7,225 nt of DNA from Bacteroidia bacterium (GCA_023254645.1 JALRLA010000143.1:1-7225); one strand, 5' to 3'. Numbered from the stretch's first letter, positions 1-6,934 are shown. Translations and numbers: made by a program. The notes: generated by a model not told the origin, from the letters alone.

Positions 1-494
1 GGAAAGATTTCGTATTTGACGACAGTCGCTTGGATGTGTTCTTAAGGGTCGAAGCCCCTTTGAGTGCGAGTTTGGGTTCCATCATTTTGAGGGATACGCA
101 GAAGGTAAATTTCAAATCTCTGGGTGACATGCAGCGTGTCAAGAGTGGCTTTTTCATCTTGGACTTTGACAATGGCTTCCCCATTCAATTTGGTTTGGAC
201 ATTGTGCTTTTGGACGCCAATTACCAGCAGCTGCAAGCCTTGGAAGTGGGTCCCGAGCAATTTATTGCTCAGGCCCAAGCCGATGCCAATGGCTTTCCCA
301 TCGCCTCTCGCCAAACCCAATTGCGCATTGGCTTGAGCAGAGAAAATGCCTGGGCCTTGAGCAAAGCCGAACACGTGCTGATTCGCTACAAGCTCGATGG
401 CTCTTCAGGTGGGGTGAAGCGACTGTACAACCAATCAAAGGTCAAGGTGAAAGCCCGGGCTGAATTTGAATACGAAGCCCAGTTGAACCCATGA
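1..494 (+). CDS. 3' end of an uncharacterised beta-rich protein (5' truncated by window edge)
   Basis: The frame is open to the left edge (codons run back to position 3, reading K-D-F-V-F-D-D-S-R), so about 163 residues of the C-terminal end are visible and the true start is outside the window. The visible part has no cysteine motif, transmembrane segment or catalytic signature. It alternates polar and hydrophobic residues in short runs (for example RLDVFLRVEAPL, then SGFFILDFDNGFPIQFGLDIVLLD), as expected of a beta-sandwich domain. It ends in a basic stretch with KVKVKARAEFEYEA. I do not recognise the family. Its stop overlaps the start of the next gene (ATGA at 491-494), so the two are probably translated together. 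The partner is a secreted barrel-like protein, which makes an envelope or surface role plausible; that is inference from context only. Confidence 0.75.
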   Translation, partial: KDFVFDDSRLDVFLRVEAPLSASLGSIILRDTQKVNFKSLGDMQRVKSGFFILDFDNGFPIQFGLDIVLLDANYQQLQALEVGPEQFIAQAQADANGFPIASRQTQLRIGLSRENAWALSKAEHVLIRYKLDGSSGGVKRLYNQSKVKVKARAEFEYEAQLNP

Positions 495-1732
495 GAAGAG
501 TTGTTGTTTTATTGATGTTTGTCGGCCTTGGCCGCGCCACAGCCCAAGAGATTCTACCGGGTTTCTACTTTGAAACAGGGTCTACAGCTTTGAGCCAAGC
601 CATGTTGAACCGACTGGCCTTTGGCGGTTACATTTCTCCCGAAATAGTGAGCAAGTCTGAGTCCAAATGGAAAGGCGCTGATCTTAGCAGTGGGGCCATT
701 TACGAATGGAGTTTGGGCATGAATAGCCGCCCCGTTGATCTAAAAGATAGCAGCCGTCAATTGGAGTTTCAAGGCGTGCATGTCGCAAAATTCGGAGGCT
801 TTGGAGCTCAACACAGTGGCGATGCCTTGAAGTTGGCTTTTCGAGGCAATTTGCCCTATGTCGGCGAAACTTTGGAGCTGGGCCGCAATCGTTTGTTGGC
901 TTATTCTGGATTTGGACTTCAGTCGGAATTCAAATACAAATCGCACTATGTGGGTTTTGGTGTGGCCAATTATTCGAGCTACCGAAGCTTCGAGACCCAT
1001 GATATGGTATTCAGTACGGATTCAGCGGCCGAGCGCCTGAGTATGAACGGGCAGTGGAGCAGTGTCAACGCCTCGGGCAACAATGTGGCCCTTCAAGGCT
1101 ATTACCGCTGGTCGCATGTCAAAAATGACGGGGGTAAGTTTCATTACTGGTCGGCTACGGTGTACAACATCGGTTTTGTGCATTTGTCCAAGGCCCAGGT
1201 GGAAAGCCGCGGCGCCCAGTGGGACTTGAACAAGGGTTTTCGGCCCTTGGCCTGGCAAGGAACCGATGAGGTTCAGTGGTCTCAATCGGTTTTGGCTCCC
1301 CGCGATTTGCAGGTGTCTGACTGGTTGACGAACAAAAAAGATACCTTAATCCAGGGTTTGGATATTCTCGATCAAGAGAGAAGCGGCTGGGTATTGACTC
1401 CTTTTCGGGCGCAGTTTATGCACAATACTGGCAGTTTTACAGCCGTTGTCACTTACCGAAATTTACCTGGCTTTGCACCCCGTTTGTCCTTTTCGCACGG
1501 TTTCAATGCTGGCTTCAAGTCGGGTCGCAGCATGGGTTTTTCTCCCGCGATTTCTCTCGGCGGATGGGACACTTACGACATCAACTTCCAGTTTTGGCTC
1601 CTGAAATACAATACAGAAGAGCCGATGAATCGCCTATCGGTGAATGTTTCTTTGCAGGGATTGGAAGCCTGGGTGGCTCCCCAAAACCAACACGGTGCGG
1701 GAGCAAGCCTATACATTGGCTACCGCATTTGA
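491..1732 (+). CDS. Putative outer-membrane beta-barrel protein with signal peptide
   Basis: 413 residues. The N-terminus is a clear Sec signal peptide: MRR, a hydrophobic run VVVLLMFVGLG, then RATAQ, with likely cleavage after residue 19. The mature part is rich in Gly, Ser, Tyr, Phe and Trp. It is built of alternating amphipathic strands separated by polar turns, such as KYKSHYVGFGVANYSSY and YDINFQFWLLKY. It closes with a strand reading GASLYIGYRI, similar to the C-terminal strand of Bacteroidota outer-membrane barrels. There is no cytoplasmic domain and no long hydrophobic helix after the signal peptide. The general look resembles Bacteroidota barrels of the DUF5723 or PorP-like type, but I cannot confirm a family. 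The ATG overlaps the upstream stop (ATGA) and has no Shine-Dalgarno sequence, which supports translational coupling. The 3' end overlaps the convergent glycosyltransferase gene by 13 bp. Substrate or function is not visible. Confidence 0.8.
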   Translation: MRRVVVLLMFVGLGRATAQEILPGFYFETGSTALSQAMLNRLAFGGYISPEIVSKSESKWKGADLSSGAIYEWSLGMNSRPVDLKDSSRQLEFQGVHVAKFGGFGAQHSGDALKLAFRGNLPYVGETLELGRNRLLAYSGFGLQSEFKYKSHYVGFGVANYSSYRSFETHDMVFSTDSAAERLSMNGQWSSVNASGNNVALQGYYRWSHVKNDGGKFHYWSATVYNIGFVHLSKAQVESRGAQWDLNKGFRPLAWQGTDEVQWSQSVLAPRDLQVSDWLTNKKDTLIQGLDILDQERSGWVLTPFRAQFMHNTGSFTAVVTYRNLPGFAPRLSFSHGFNAGFKSGRSMGFSPAISLGGWDTYDINFQFWLLKYNTEEPMNRLSVNVSLQGLEAWVAPQNQHGAGASLYIGYRI

Positions 1733-3264
1733 CCCAACTTGATCAGGGTCAAGTTTCCGAATTGCCTCAATGTATCGAGTGATGCACGGCGAGCTTGGAG
1801 CGCGGGTTCCAAACCTTCGCGGTAACTGTTGCGGTCGTTGACGATTAACATTCCTTGTTTTCTACCTTCCAAATAAGGAGACATGACTTCCAAACTCAGT
1901 TCGGTAGAGAAATCAGGAGCCAGTCGAATGCCTTGCCTTTTCAAGAAATACAAGGCCGTATTGGGTGAAGGGTCGAAGGCTACAATGGGTTCCCAGCTCG
2001 GGTCTATTTCTGTCTTTAAGAAGTTGGCAACGGCAGTGTAATCTTCTGCGTGCGAAATGGCGTTTTGGCACCAATAGTTGCCTTCTTCAAAGCGGGATTG
2101 CACTTGAAAGCGTGCAGCTGGGGCATTGTGAAGAGGAATGTAAATCAGGGCTATGTTGGCAACCAAGGGCCATAGACCTATGATGACTCCCGAAGACTGT
2201 ACAAAGGCCTGGTAGGCGCTGAGGTAAGCAAAAAAGAAAAAGGGAAGGAAGGCCAAGAGGTAGTAGTCGTGAAAATGAAATTGCCTGGAAAACAGCAAGA
2301 ACAGCCCTATGAACCCGAGCAACAGCCAGTAACTGAAGGCGGTGGTCCAGTGGTTGAGCTGATAGCGTTGACGGCGAAAACCGAACATAAACAGGGCCAT
2401 TATCAACAACAGACTGCTGGCAGGAAACAATGCCTCGCCCCAGGTATTGGCGGCAAAACGGAAGTTCTCGGCTAGCTCAGCCAGGCTACTGGCAGGGTTA
2501 ATGGCCTGAAGGAAATGCGGGTTCCGGGTTTGGGCATAGAGCCACTTGTTGTAGATAAGCCAAGCAAAAATGGGCAGAAAGGGAGCCCATAAGACCGGGT
2601 GTTGGCGGCGCTCGTAGGGCAAGGCTGGCTGCAGGCTGGGTCGGAAACGCTGAGAGAGCAAAAGGGCCAAGAAGGCCATGTGTGGCAAGAAATAGCTCAC
2701 TTTGAGCAAACCCGCTAAGGAGATGAAGATGCCGTATTGCCACAAGCTTTGGCGGGCATTCAAGCCGAAGTAATAGCGAGTCAAGTGCCACAGAGCGAAC
2801 ATGCTCATTCCCAAAGCGGCGGCATCAGGCAAAGAAACCGCGCTGTAAAAGAACAATACGGGTGAACTCAACCAGGCAAAGGTGATGGCTAGGGCATGCC
2901 AGTGTTTTCGGGTAAACAACTCGGCCATTCTATACGCTCCCCAGGCCCCTAAGACATGGAACAGGAAAACCCACAAACGGTACCAAATGGGCGACCATCC
3001 AAAGGCCTTGGCACACAAGGCTGAGAGGTAGGGTAGCACCGGAAATTCGGTGGCGACAATCCCATCGGCTGAACGATCTTCCATCACACGGGGTTGGAAG
3101 AAGTTCATGGAGATGTCGAAGTAGTTGTAGGCAATACCCATGCGGTCTGCTTGGGCGCCTTGGTGCATGCCGAAAGGTTCGCTATTGAGGAATTGGAACC
3201 ATCCGCCCCAAGCGTAAAATGCAATCAAAAGCCCCCAGAATGCCCAACGATTATTGGTCTTCAT
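1720..3264 (-). CDS. GT-C fold integral membrane glycosyltransferase (GT39/ArnT/PMT-like)
   Basis: 514 residues from the ATG at 3264. The N-terminal helix (about 8-26) is followed by a loop holding HQGAQAD (D40) and then NFFQPRV and EFPVLPYL. This is the layout of the first extracytoplasmic loop in GT-C enzymes, whose acidic residue is catalytic. Many further hydrophobic helices run to about residue 376, including 97-113, 125-141, 178-204, 283-295, 311-326 and 334-351. A HDYYLLAFLPF motif at 332-342 resembles the H-x-YY motif of PMT_2/GT83-like proteins. A soluble C-terminal domain of about 135 residues follows. Such enzymes move a sugar from a polyprenyl-phosphate carrier onto lipid, glycan or protein outside the cytoplasmic membrane. 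The gene starts inside the end of the GT2 gene (14-nt overlap), so donor synthase and transferase are coupled. A GTG at 3282 would add six residues; I prefer the ATG because MKTNNRW leads straight into the first helix. The acceptor is unknown. Confidence 0.85.
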   Translation of the reverse strand: MKTNNRWAFWGLLIAFYAWGGWFQFLNSEPFGMHQGAQADRMGIAYNYFDISMNFFQPRVMEDRSADGIVATEFPVLPYLSALCAKAFGWSPIWYRLWVFLFHVLGAWGAYRMAELFTRKHWHALAITFAWLSSPVLFFYSAVSLPDAAALGMSMFALWHLTRYYFGLNARQSLWQYGIFISLAGLLKVSYFLPHMAFLALLLSQRFRPSLQPALPYERRQHPVLWAPFLPIFAWLIYNKWLYAQTRNPHFLQAINPASSLAELAENFRFAANTWGEALFPASSLLLIMALFMFGFRRQRYQLNHWTTAFSYWLLLGFIGLFLLFSRQFHFHDYYLLAFLPFFFFAYLSAYQAFVQSSGVIIGLWPLVANIALIYIPLHNAPAARFQVQSRFEEGNYWCQNAISHAEDYTAVANFLKTEIDPSWEPIVAFDPSPNTALYFLKRQGIRLAPDFSTELSLEVMSPYLEGRKQGMLIVNDRNSYREGLEPALQARRASLDTLRQFGNLTLIKLGQMR

Positions 3265-4192
3265 GCTGGGTATTGCTGTCACGAACTATGTAGCCTGGGC
3301 GTTGTTTGACGTTGTCACTCACTCGGCCCAGGTATTCGCCCAAAATGCCGATACCCAAGAGCTGAATGCCGCCCAAGAACAAAACGGAAATGTGTAGAGA
3401 GGTCCAGCCGGGTTCTGTACTGCCAAAGAATTTTTGGTACAAGCTGTAGAGTATGAGCATGAAGGCAACGCCCGATACCACAAAGCCGCTCAGAGTGGCC
3501 ACTTTCAAGGGCCAGGTGCTGAAGCCACTGATGCCGTCTAGGGCAAAACGCAGCATGCGTCGGTAAGAAAACTTGGTGTGGCCGCTCATGCGTTCCTGAC
3601 GATCGTATTCCAGGGCGGTTTGTCGAAAGCCAATCCAGGCAATTTGGCCGCGCAAATACTTGTGCTGCTCGGGCATTTGGTTCAGGACCTTTCGAACCTT
3701 TTCGTGGATGATGCGAAAATCGCCGGTGTCAACGGGAATGTCGACTTGGGTGATGCGTGAAAGCAGTCGGTAGAATTGCTTGGCCGTGTAGCGTTTGAGC
3801 CAAGTCTCTCCAGCCCGGGTTCGGCGTTGGGCATAGACCACCTCGTAGCCTTCCTGTGCTTTTTGCAACAATTCGGGAATCAATTCCGGCGGGTCTTGGC
3901 CATCGCCGTCCATGAAGACCGTGTATTCGCCACGGCTGGCCTGAGCGCCAGCACTCAGGGCCATTTGGTGGCCAAAGTTGCGGGAGAAATCGATGTATTT
4001 GACTCTGTTATCAGCCTGGCTGAGCTGAAGAAGCAAGGCCAAAGACCGGTCTTTGCTGCCATCATTGACATAGATGACCTCGAATGAAAGACCCTGCATG
4101 GCCTGGATCAGGCGGGTGTGCAGTGCCTCGATGTTGCCTTCTTCATTGTAAACGGGAATGACTATCGATAGCAAGGGCTTTTCATTCGACAT
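3251..4192 (-). CDS. Polyprenyl-phosphate glycosyltransferase, GT2 family (GtrB/DPM1/ArnC-like)
   Basis: 313 residues. The GT-A domain opens with LSIVIPVYNEEGN (8-20). It has the nucleotide-binding VNDGSKD (42-48, D44), the metal/nucleotide DxD motif in FMDGDGQDPPEL (D95, D97), DTGDFRI (155-161) and a G-H-T-K-F-S-Y segment (204-210) like the usual G-x-SKY of polyprenyl-phosphate enzymes. Two C-terminal membrane helices lie at about 230-251 and 267-287. The tail GEYLGRVSDNVKQRPGYIV is typical of GtrB-type proteins. The enzyme should transfer a sugar from a nucleotide sugar to a lipid phosphate on the cytoplasmic face. It is first in a two-gene unit with a GT-C transferase that would use the product. 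The open frame reaches 4255, but the start at 4192 (MSNEKPLLS) fits family length, and the -7 promoter box lies within the longer version. The sugar cannot be read from sequence. Confidence 0.92.
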   Translation of the reverse strand: MSNEKPLLSIVIPVYNEEGNIEALHTRLIQAMQGLSFEVIYVNDGSKDRSLALLLQLSQADNRVKYIDFSRNFGHQMALSAGAQASRGEYTVFMDGDGQDPPELIPELLQKAQEGYEVVYAQRRTRAGETWLKRYTAKQFYRLLSRITQVDIPVDTGDFRIIHEKVRKVLNQMPEQHKYLRGQIAWIGFRQTALEYDRQERMSGHTKFSYRRMLRFALDGISGFSTWPLKVATLSGFVVSGVAFMLILYSLYQKFFGSTEPGWTSLHISVLFLGGIQLLGIGILGEYLGRVSDNVKQRPGYIVRDSNTQHEDQ

Positions 4193-4196
4193 GAGA

Positions 4197-4204
4197 CAAA
4201 AATA
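4197..4204 (-). promoter_or_regulatory. Bacteroidota -7 box (TATTTTTG) for the GT2 gene
   Basis: On the minus strand TATTTTTG matches the Bacteroidota -7 consensus TAnnTTTG at all fixed bases. Only TCTC separates it from the ATG at 4192, so transcription should begin at or next to the start codon. I see no good -33 TTG at the usual spacing. The match and the position support the box; the start site is inferred. Confidence 0.6.
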
Positions 4205-4230
4205 GGATTTTATCGGGCGAATGCCGGTGC

Positions 4231-4238
4231 TAACTTTG
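4231..4238 (+). promoter_or_regulatory. Bacteroidota -7 box (TAACTTTG) for the thioredoxin gene
   Basis: TAACTTTG is a perfect TAnnTTTG match. Six bases (CGGTTC) separate it from the ATG at 4245. A TTTT at 4208-4211, 19 bp upstream, is a partial match to the -33 TTTG element. The predicted leader is only a few bases. The box lies inside the longer open frame that begins at 4221, so it argues against that start. Confidence 0.65.
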
Positions 4239-4244
4239 CGGTTC

Positions 4245-4652
4245 ATGAAAGCCAAAAATTGGATTCCTAGCCTACTTGTTGCCGCTATGGCCTTGATTGC
4301 CGGTGTTACCTATGCTTGCAACAGCACAACTCCCAACGAAGGTGAGCCTATTACCGCAGCCAAATTTGACGAGACCATTGCCTCGTCGAAGTTGACCATG
4401 GTTGATTTCTACACCACTTGGTGTGGCCCATGCAAACGCATGGACCCCTTCGTGAAGCAAATTGCCGCTGATATGGCCGATCAGGTCACAGTGTTGCAAA
4501 TTGATGCCGAAGCCCAGATGGATATCGCCGATCGCTACCGTTTGCAAGGCTACCCCACTTTGATCTTCTTCAAAGGCGGGCAAGTTGTTTACACGTCTTT
4601 GGGTTACCAGGACTACGAGGGCATTCAGAGCTTGGTTAACAAGTACAAATAA
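4245..4652 (+). CDS. Exported thioredoxin-domain protein (possible lipoprotein)
   Basis: 135 residues. MKAKNW and a hydrophobic run PSLLVAAMALIAG form an export signal ending at VTYAC (C25). The mature part is a single thioredoxin fold: VDFYTTWCGPCKRMDPF with active-site C60-G-P-C63, the buried acid D54, and YPTLIFF with the cis-proline P104. WCGPC is the thioredoxin-type redox site, so a disulfide reductase or exchange role in the periplasm or at a membrane is likely. The signal could be cut by signal peptidase I after TYA. Alternatively C25 could be lipidated, although T-Y-A-C is a poor lipobox. The length is normal for thioredoxin plus a signal. The open frame extends to 4221, but the signal peptide starts at 4245 and the -7 box lies just before it. 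The gene is divergent from the glycosyltransferase unit and is followed by its own terminator. Confidence 0.92.
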   Translation: MKAKNWIPSLLVAAMALIAGVTYACNSTTPNEGEPITAAKFDETIASSKLTMVDFYTTWCGPCKRMDPFVKQIAADMADQVTVLQIDAEAQMDIADRYRLQGYPTLIFFKGGQVVYTSLGYQDYEGIQSLVNKYK

Positions 4653-4668
4653 GAATTGCAGAAAATGC

Positions 4669-4697
4669 AAAAAGCCGGGCATCGCCCGGCTTTTTTT
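4669..4697. terminator. Strong hairpin terminator, probably bidirectional
   Basis: A GC-only 7-bp stem GCCGGGC/GCCCGGC (4674-4680 with 4684-4690) has a 3-nt loop ATC. It is extended by A5/T5 and followed by seven T on the plus strand (4691-4697). It lies 17 nt after the thioredoxin stop. Read on the minus strand the same stem is followed by five T, and it lies just downstream of the phosphosulfolactate synthase stop at 4717. It can therefore end both convergent transcripts. Confidence 0.92.
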
Positions 4698-4716
4698 ATG
4701 CTTTTTGCAAAAGATT

Positions 4717-5481
4717 TTACAAGAATAAATTGAAGGTATCCCCGCGAAGGCCCAAGCGAAGGGTCTCCAAGGGAATGGCCTCGTGAGGGGCGATGTTGCC
4801 CAAGTTGACATTGGCGCCATACAGCTCAATGAACCATACTTGTTGGCTCTTGATGGGAGCTTCCCAGATGATGTGTTCCAAGGGAATTTTGCGAATGATT
4901 TCGGCTACCAAGCCAGAACGAACCTCGCCGCTGTTGCGGAAAATCCCTACCGTTCCTGATTCGCGCGCTTCCCCAATGACTTTCCAAGCACCCGCTTCCA
5001 ATTCGGTCTCCATTTGCTCGATCCACTCATAGGGAGGGATGATCTTCTCAGCATCTTTGCTTCCTACTTCACTCAGCACCGTAAAGCTTTGGCTAAGCTG
5101 ATTGATGTAAGCACATTTGTCGTCGTGGTTCATGTCCAAACTTCCGTCTGAAACCTCAGCGTGGGTCAGGCCGCACTTGTCCAAAAGTTTGCGGTAGTCG
5201 TCAAATTGATTTCTGGCAATGAAGGCTTCAAACAAGGTACCGCCGAAATACACGGGAATGCCGGCTGACTGGTACAACTTGATTTTGTCTTGCAAGTTGG
5301 GAGTGACAAAGCTGGTACCAAAGCCCAACTTCACAATGTCAGTGATGTCGCTGCTCATGCTCAAGAAGTCTTCTGCTTCTCTCATGCTGAGGCCTTTGTC
5401 CATCACCATGGTCAATCCGCCGTTGCGAGGTTTTTGGCTGCGCTCGGGCAAATGACTCAAATTAAATAGTTCGCTATTCAT
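4717..5481 (-). CDS. comA: Phosphosulfolactate synthase (ComA family)
   Basis: 254 residues, the usual size for the family. ComA adds sulfite to phosphoenolpyruvate to give (2R)-phospho-3-sulfolactate; the fold is a TIM barrel. Family motifs appear in order: KPR (17-19), GLTMVMDKGL (22-31), KLGFGTSF (51-58), GGTLFEAF (80-87), AEVSDGS (108-114), SEVGSK (137-142, with K142 a likely active-site lysine), GEARESGTVGI (170-180), WEAP (206-209), NVNLGNI (224-230) and ETLRLGLRGDT (239-249). In methanogens this is the first step to coenzyme M; some Bacillus relatives use it to make sulfolactate. I see no ComB or ComC gene nearby, so the end product here is open. Sulfolactate or a sulfonolipid precursor are possibilities. 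The start codon overlaps the stop of the TPR gene by 8 nt (ATGAATAG), with no Shine-Dalgarno sequence, so the two are co-transcribed and probably translationally coupled. Confidence 0.92.
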   Translation of the reverse strand: MNSELFNLSHLPERSQKPRNGGLTMVMDKGLSMREAEDFLSMSSDITDIVKLGFGTSFVTPNLQDKIKLYQSAGIPVYFGGTLFEAFIARNQFDDYRKLLDKCGLTHAEVSDGSLDMNHDDKCAYINQLSQSFTVLSEVGSKDAEKIIPPYEWIEQMETELEAGAWKVIGEARESGTVGIFRNSGEVRSGLVAEIIRKIPLEHIIWEAPIKSQQVWFIELYGANVNLGNIAPHEAIPLETLRLGLRGDTFNLFL

Positions 5482-6931
5482 ATCGAATGGTGGTGAAGCG
5501 AAGAATGCATTCCAGAATGCTGGTCGCTTTCTTCAATTCAGGTGCAAAAGTAAATAAAAGGAAGTGCTCTTCGGGGGCAATCTCCAAGGCTTTTTCCAAA
5601 ACAAAGATGGCCGCCGGTTGGTGTCCACACAGGTAGCACAAGGCCCCCATTCGATAAAGCAATTGGGGGTTACTGGGGTTGTTTTGCAATCCTTGTTCGA
5701 TGATTTCCAATGCCCGTTCTCGGTCTCCAGATTCCGAAACAGCCAAGCTGTAATCCAACCACAACTCAGGGGTATTGGGGTGTTCGATGCTCAGGGTTTC
5801 GTAAAGGGGTTCCCATTGATCTTTGGACTCAATGCCCAAATAGGCCGAGGCCAAAACCAGCCCATAATCGCTTTCGAATTTGTCCAAATCGTAGGCCTTC
5901 TCAAGGTAGGGAATGGCGGCAGAAAAATTGCCTTCGTAATGGTAGGTCAATCCCATCGAGTACCAGCATTCCGCGTCGTGAGGCTCCCGTTTGAGCACTT
6001 CTTTGTACAAAGCACGACTGCCTTTGATGTCTCCCGTTTCGTAGTAGCTCCAGGCCAACAATCCTTCGATTTCTTGAAAGGTCTTCTTGGGAAAACGCTG
6101 CACTTGCTCGTTGTATTTGGCAATCAATTGGCTGTATTTCTCTGATTCATACAGGCACTCGAAGTAGGCCAGCCAAGCATCGGCAAAATTCTCATGAATG
6201 GTGACGGCGTAATCCAAGGCCGTCAAAGCCTTTTCAAATTCTCTCAGTGCCATTTGGGCCGAACCCAACACATACCAGGCCTCGTGGCTGTAGGGGTCTT
6301 GGTCGACAATCTTTTCGATCATGGGCAACAAGGCACCCATCAGTCCCGTTTCATCGGTGTTCTCCAGGTACTTTTCCAAAATGCCATTCACTTCTGCGCC
6401 CAATTCCAGGGCCCGTTCCAAAACAGGCATGGCCAGATTGTACTGTTTGTGATGGAGCAACATGTCCAATACCTCTTCCAACAGGCCTTCGTCGTCGCCA
6501 CAGGTATTCAGGGCATTCAACAGGGCATCGAGGGCCTTGTCGGGTTCGTTTTGCAAGCCCCAAATCATGGAATCCATGAAGATCAGGGTGGGCTCAAAAG
6601 GCGTGTAGGCCAGCGATTGCTCGATGTATTTGCGCGCTTTCTTGTACTTCTTTTCTCGAATCAGCCATTCGGCCATGTGTATGGCGAAGACCGGTATATA
6701 TGGAAAGCGTTGCAGACCCTGTTCGAGAATCAATCTCATGTAGGTGTCGGCTTTGAATTCGCCCTTGGCACTCGGAAATTGATTCGAGTAGTACTTGAAA
6801 AGCTCGATGAGTTCACGGGCCGAAAAAGAATCGCGGGATTTTCGTTCAAAATCTCTCGCCAACGCATTCAAATCACCTTCGAAGGCATCGTCTTCTTCTT
6901 CGTCGTCCCAGTCTGAGGAGAAAAAGGGCAT
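5474..6931 (-). CDS. Tetratricopeptide repeat protein
   Basis: 485 residues from the ATG at 6931. It begins with a strongly acidic segment (DWDDEEEDDAFEGD, 7-20), then an all-helical region. There are recognisable 34-residue TPR units at about 216-249, 250-283, 286-319, 320-353, 388-421 and 422-455. They show the usual W/L-G-Y-F-A-A-P pattern, for example CWYSMGLTYHYEGNFSAAI and LLYRMGALCYLCGHQPAAI. More degenerate repeats probably fill 75-210. The C-terminus LLFTFAPELKKATSILECI looks like a capping helix. There is no signal peptide or membrane helix, so it is likely a cytoplasmic protein-binding scaffold. Its partner cannot be told from sequence. It is first in a unit with phosphosulfolactate synthase, whose ATG overlaps its stop. 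A TTG at 6937 would add two residues, but it overlaps the -7 box, so the ATG is preferred. Confidence 0.88.
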   Translation of the reverse strand: MPFFSSDWDDEEEDDAFEGDLNALARDFERKSRDSFSARELIELFKYYSNQFPSAKGEFKADTYMRLILEQGLQRFPYIPVFAIHMAEWLIREKKYKKARKYIEQSLAYTPFEPTLIFMDSMIWGLQNEPDKALDALLNALNTCGDDEGLLEEVLDMLLHHKQYNLAMPVLERALELGAEVNGILEKYLENTDETGLMGALLPMIEKIVDQDPYSHEAWYVLGSAQMALREFEKALTALDYAVTIHENFADAWLAYFECLYESEKYSQLIAKYNEQVQRFPKKTFQEIEGLLAWSYYETGDIKGSRALYKEVLKREPHDAECWYSMGLTYHYEGNFSAAIPYLEKAYDLDKFESDYGLVLASAYLGIESKDQWEPLYETLSIEHPNTPELWLDYSLAVSESGDRERALEIIEQGLQNNPSNPQLLYRMGALCYLCGHQPAAIFVLEKALEIAPEEHFLLFTFAPELKKATSILECILRFTTIRYE

Positions 6932-6934
6932 ACC

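Noticed and set aside
30..494. TTG at position 30 as a real start of the first gene
   Set aside because: The frame is open without stops back to the window edge and the translation upstream continues the same beta-strand pattern, so this is an internal codon of a truncated gene.
2498..2791. Secondary minus-strand open frame within the GT-C gene
   Set aside because: It is an alternative frame of the same strand, with no start context and no recognisable domain.
3265..3282. GTG start adding MTAIPS to the GT-C protein
   Set aside because: The ATG at 3264 gives a compact basic N-terminus before helix 1. GTG cannot be excluded, since neither start has a Shine-Dalgarno sequence.
4221..4244. 8-residue N-terminal extension of the thioredoxin (start at 4221)
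   Set aside because: It would put MPVLTLRF before a well-formed signal peptide, and the -7 box at 4231-4238 lies inside it.
4193..4255. 21-residue N-terminal extension of the GT2 protein (start at 4255)
   Set aside because: It lies ahead of the normal family N-terminus and contains the -7 boxes of two promoters, and MSNEKPLLSIVIP is a typical start.
4272..4829. 185-codon minus-strand open frame opposite the thioredoxin
   Set aside because: It runs through the terminator hairpin and overlaps the end of comA in another frame; both real genes there have strong family motifs.
6194..6916. Long plus-strand open frame of 240 codons opposite the TPR gene, and a similar one at 5564-6145
   Set aside because: These are antisense shadows of the TPR coding sequence. 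They have no promoter box or family features, and the minus-strand reading shows clear TPR repeats.
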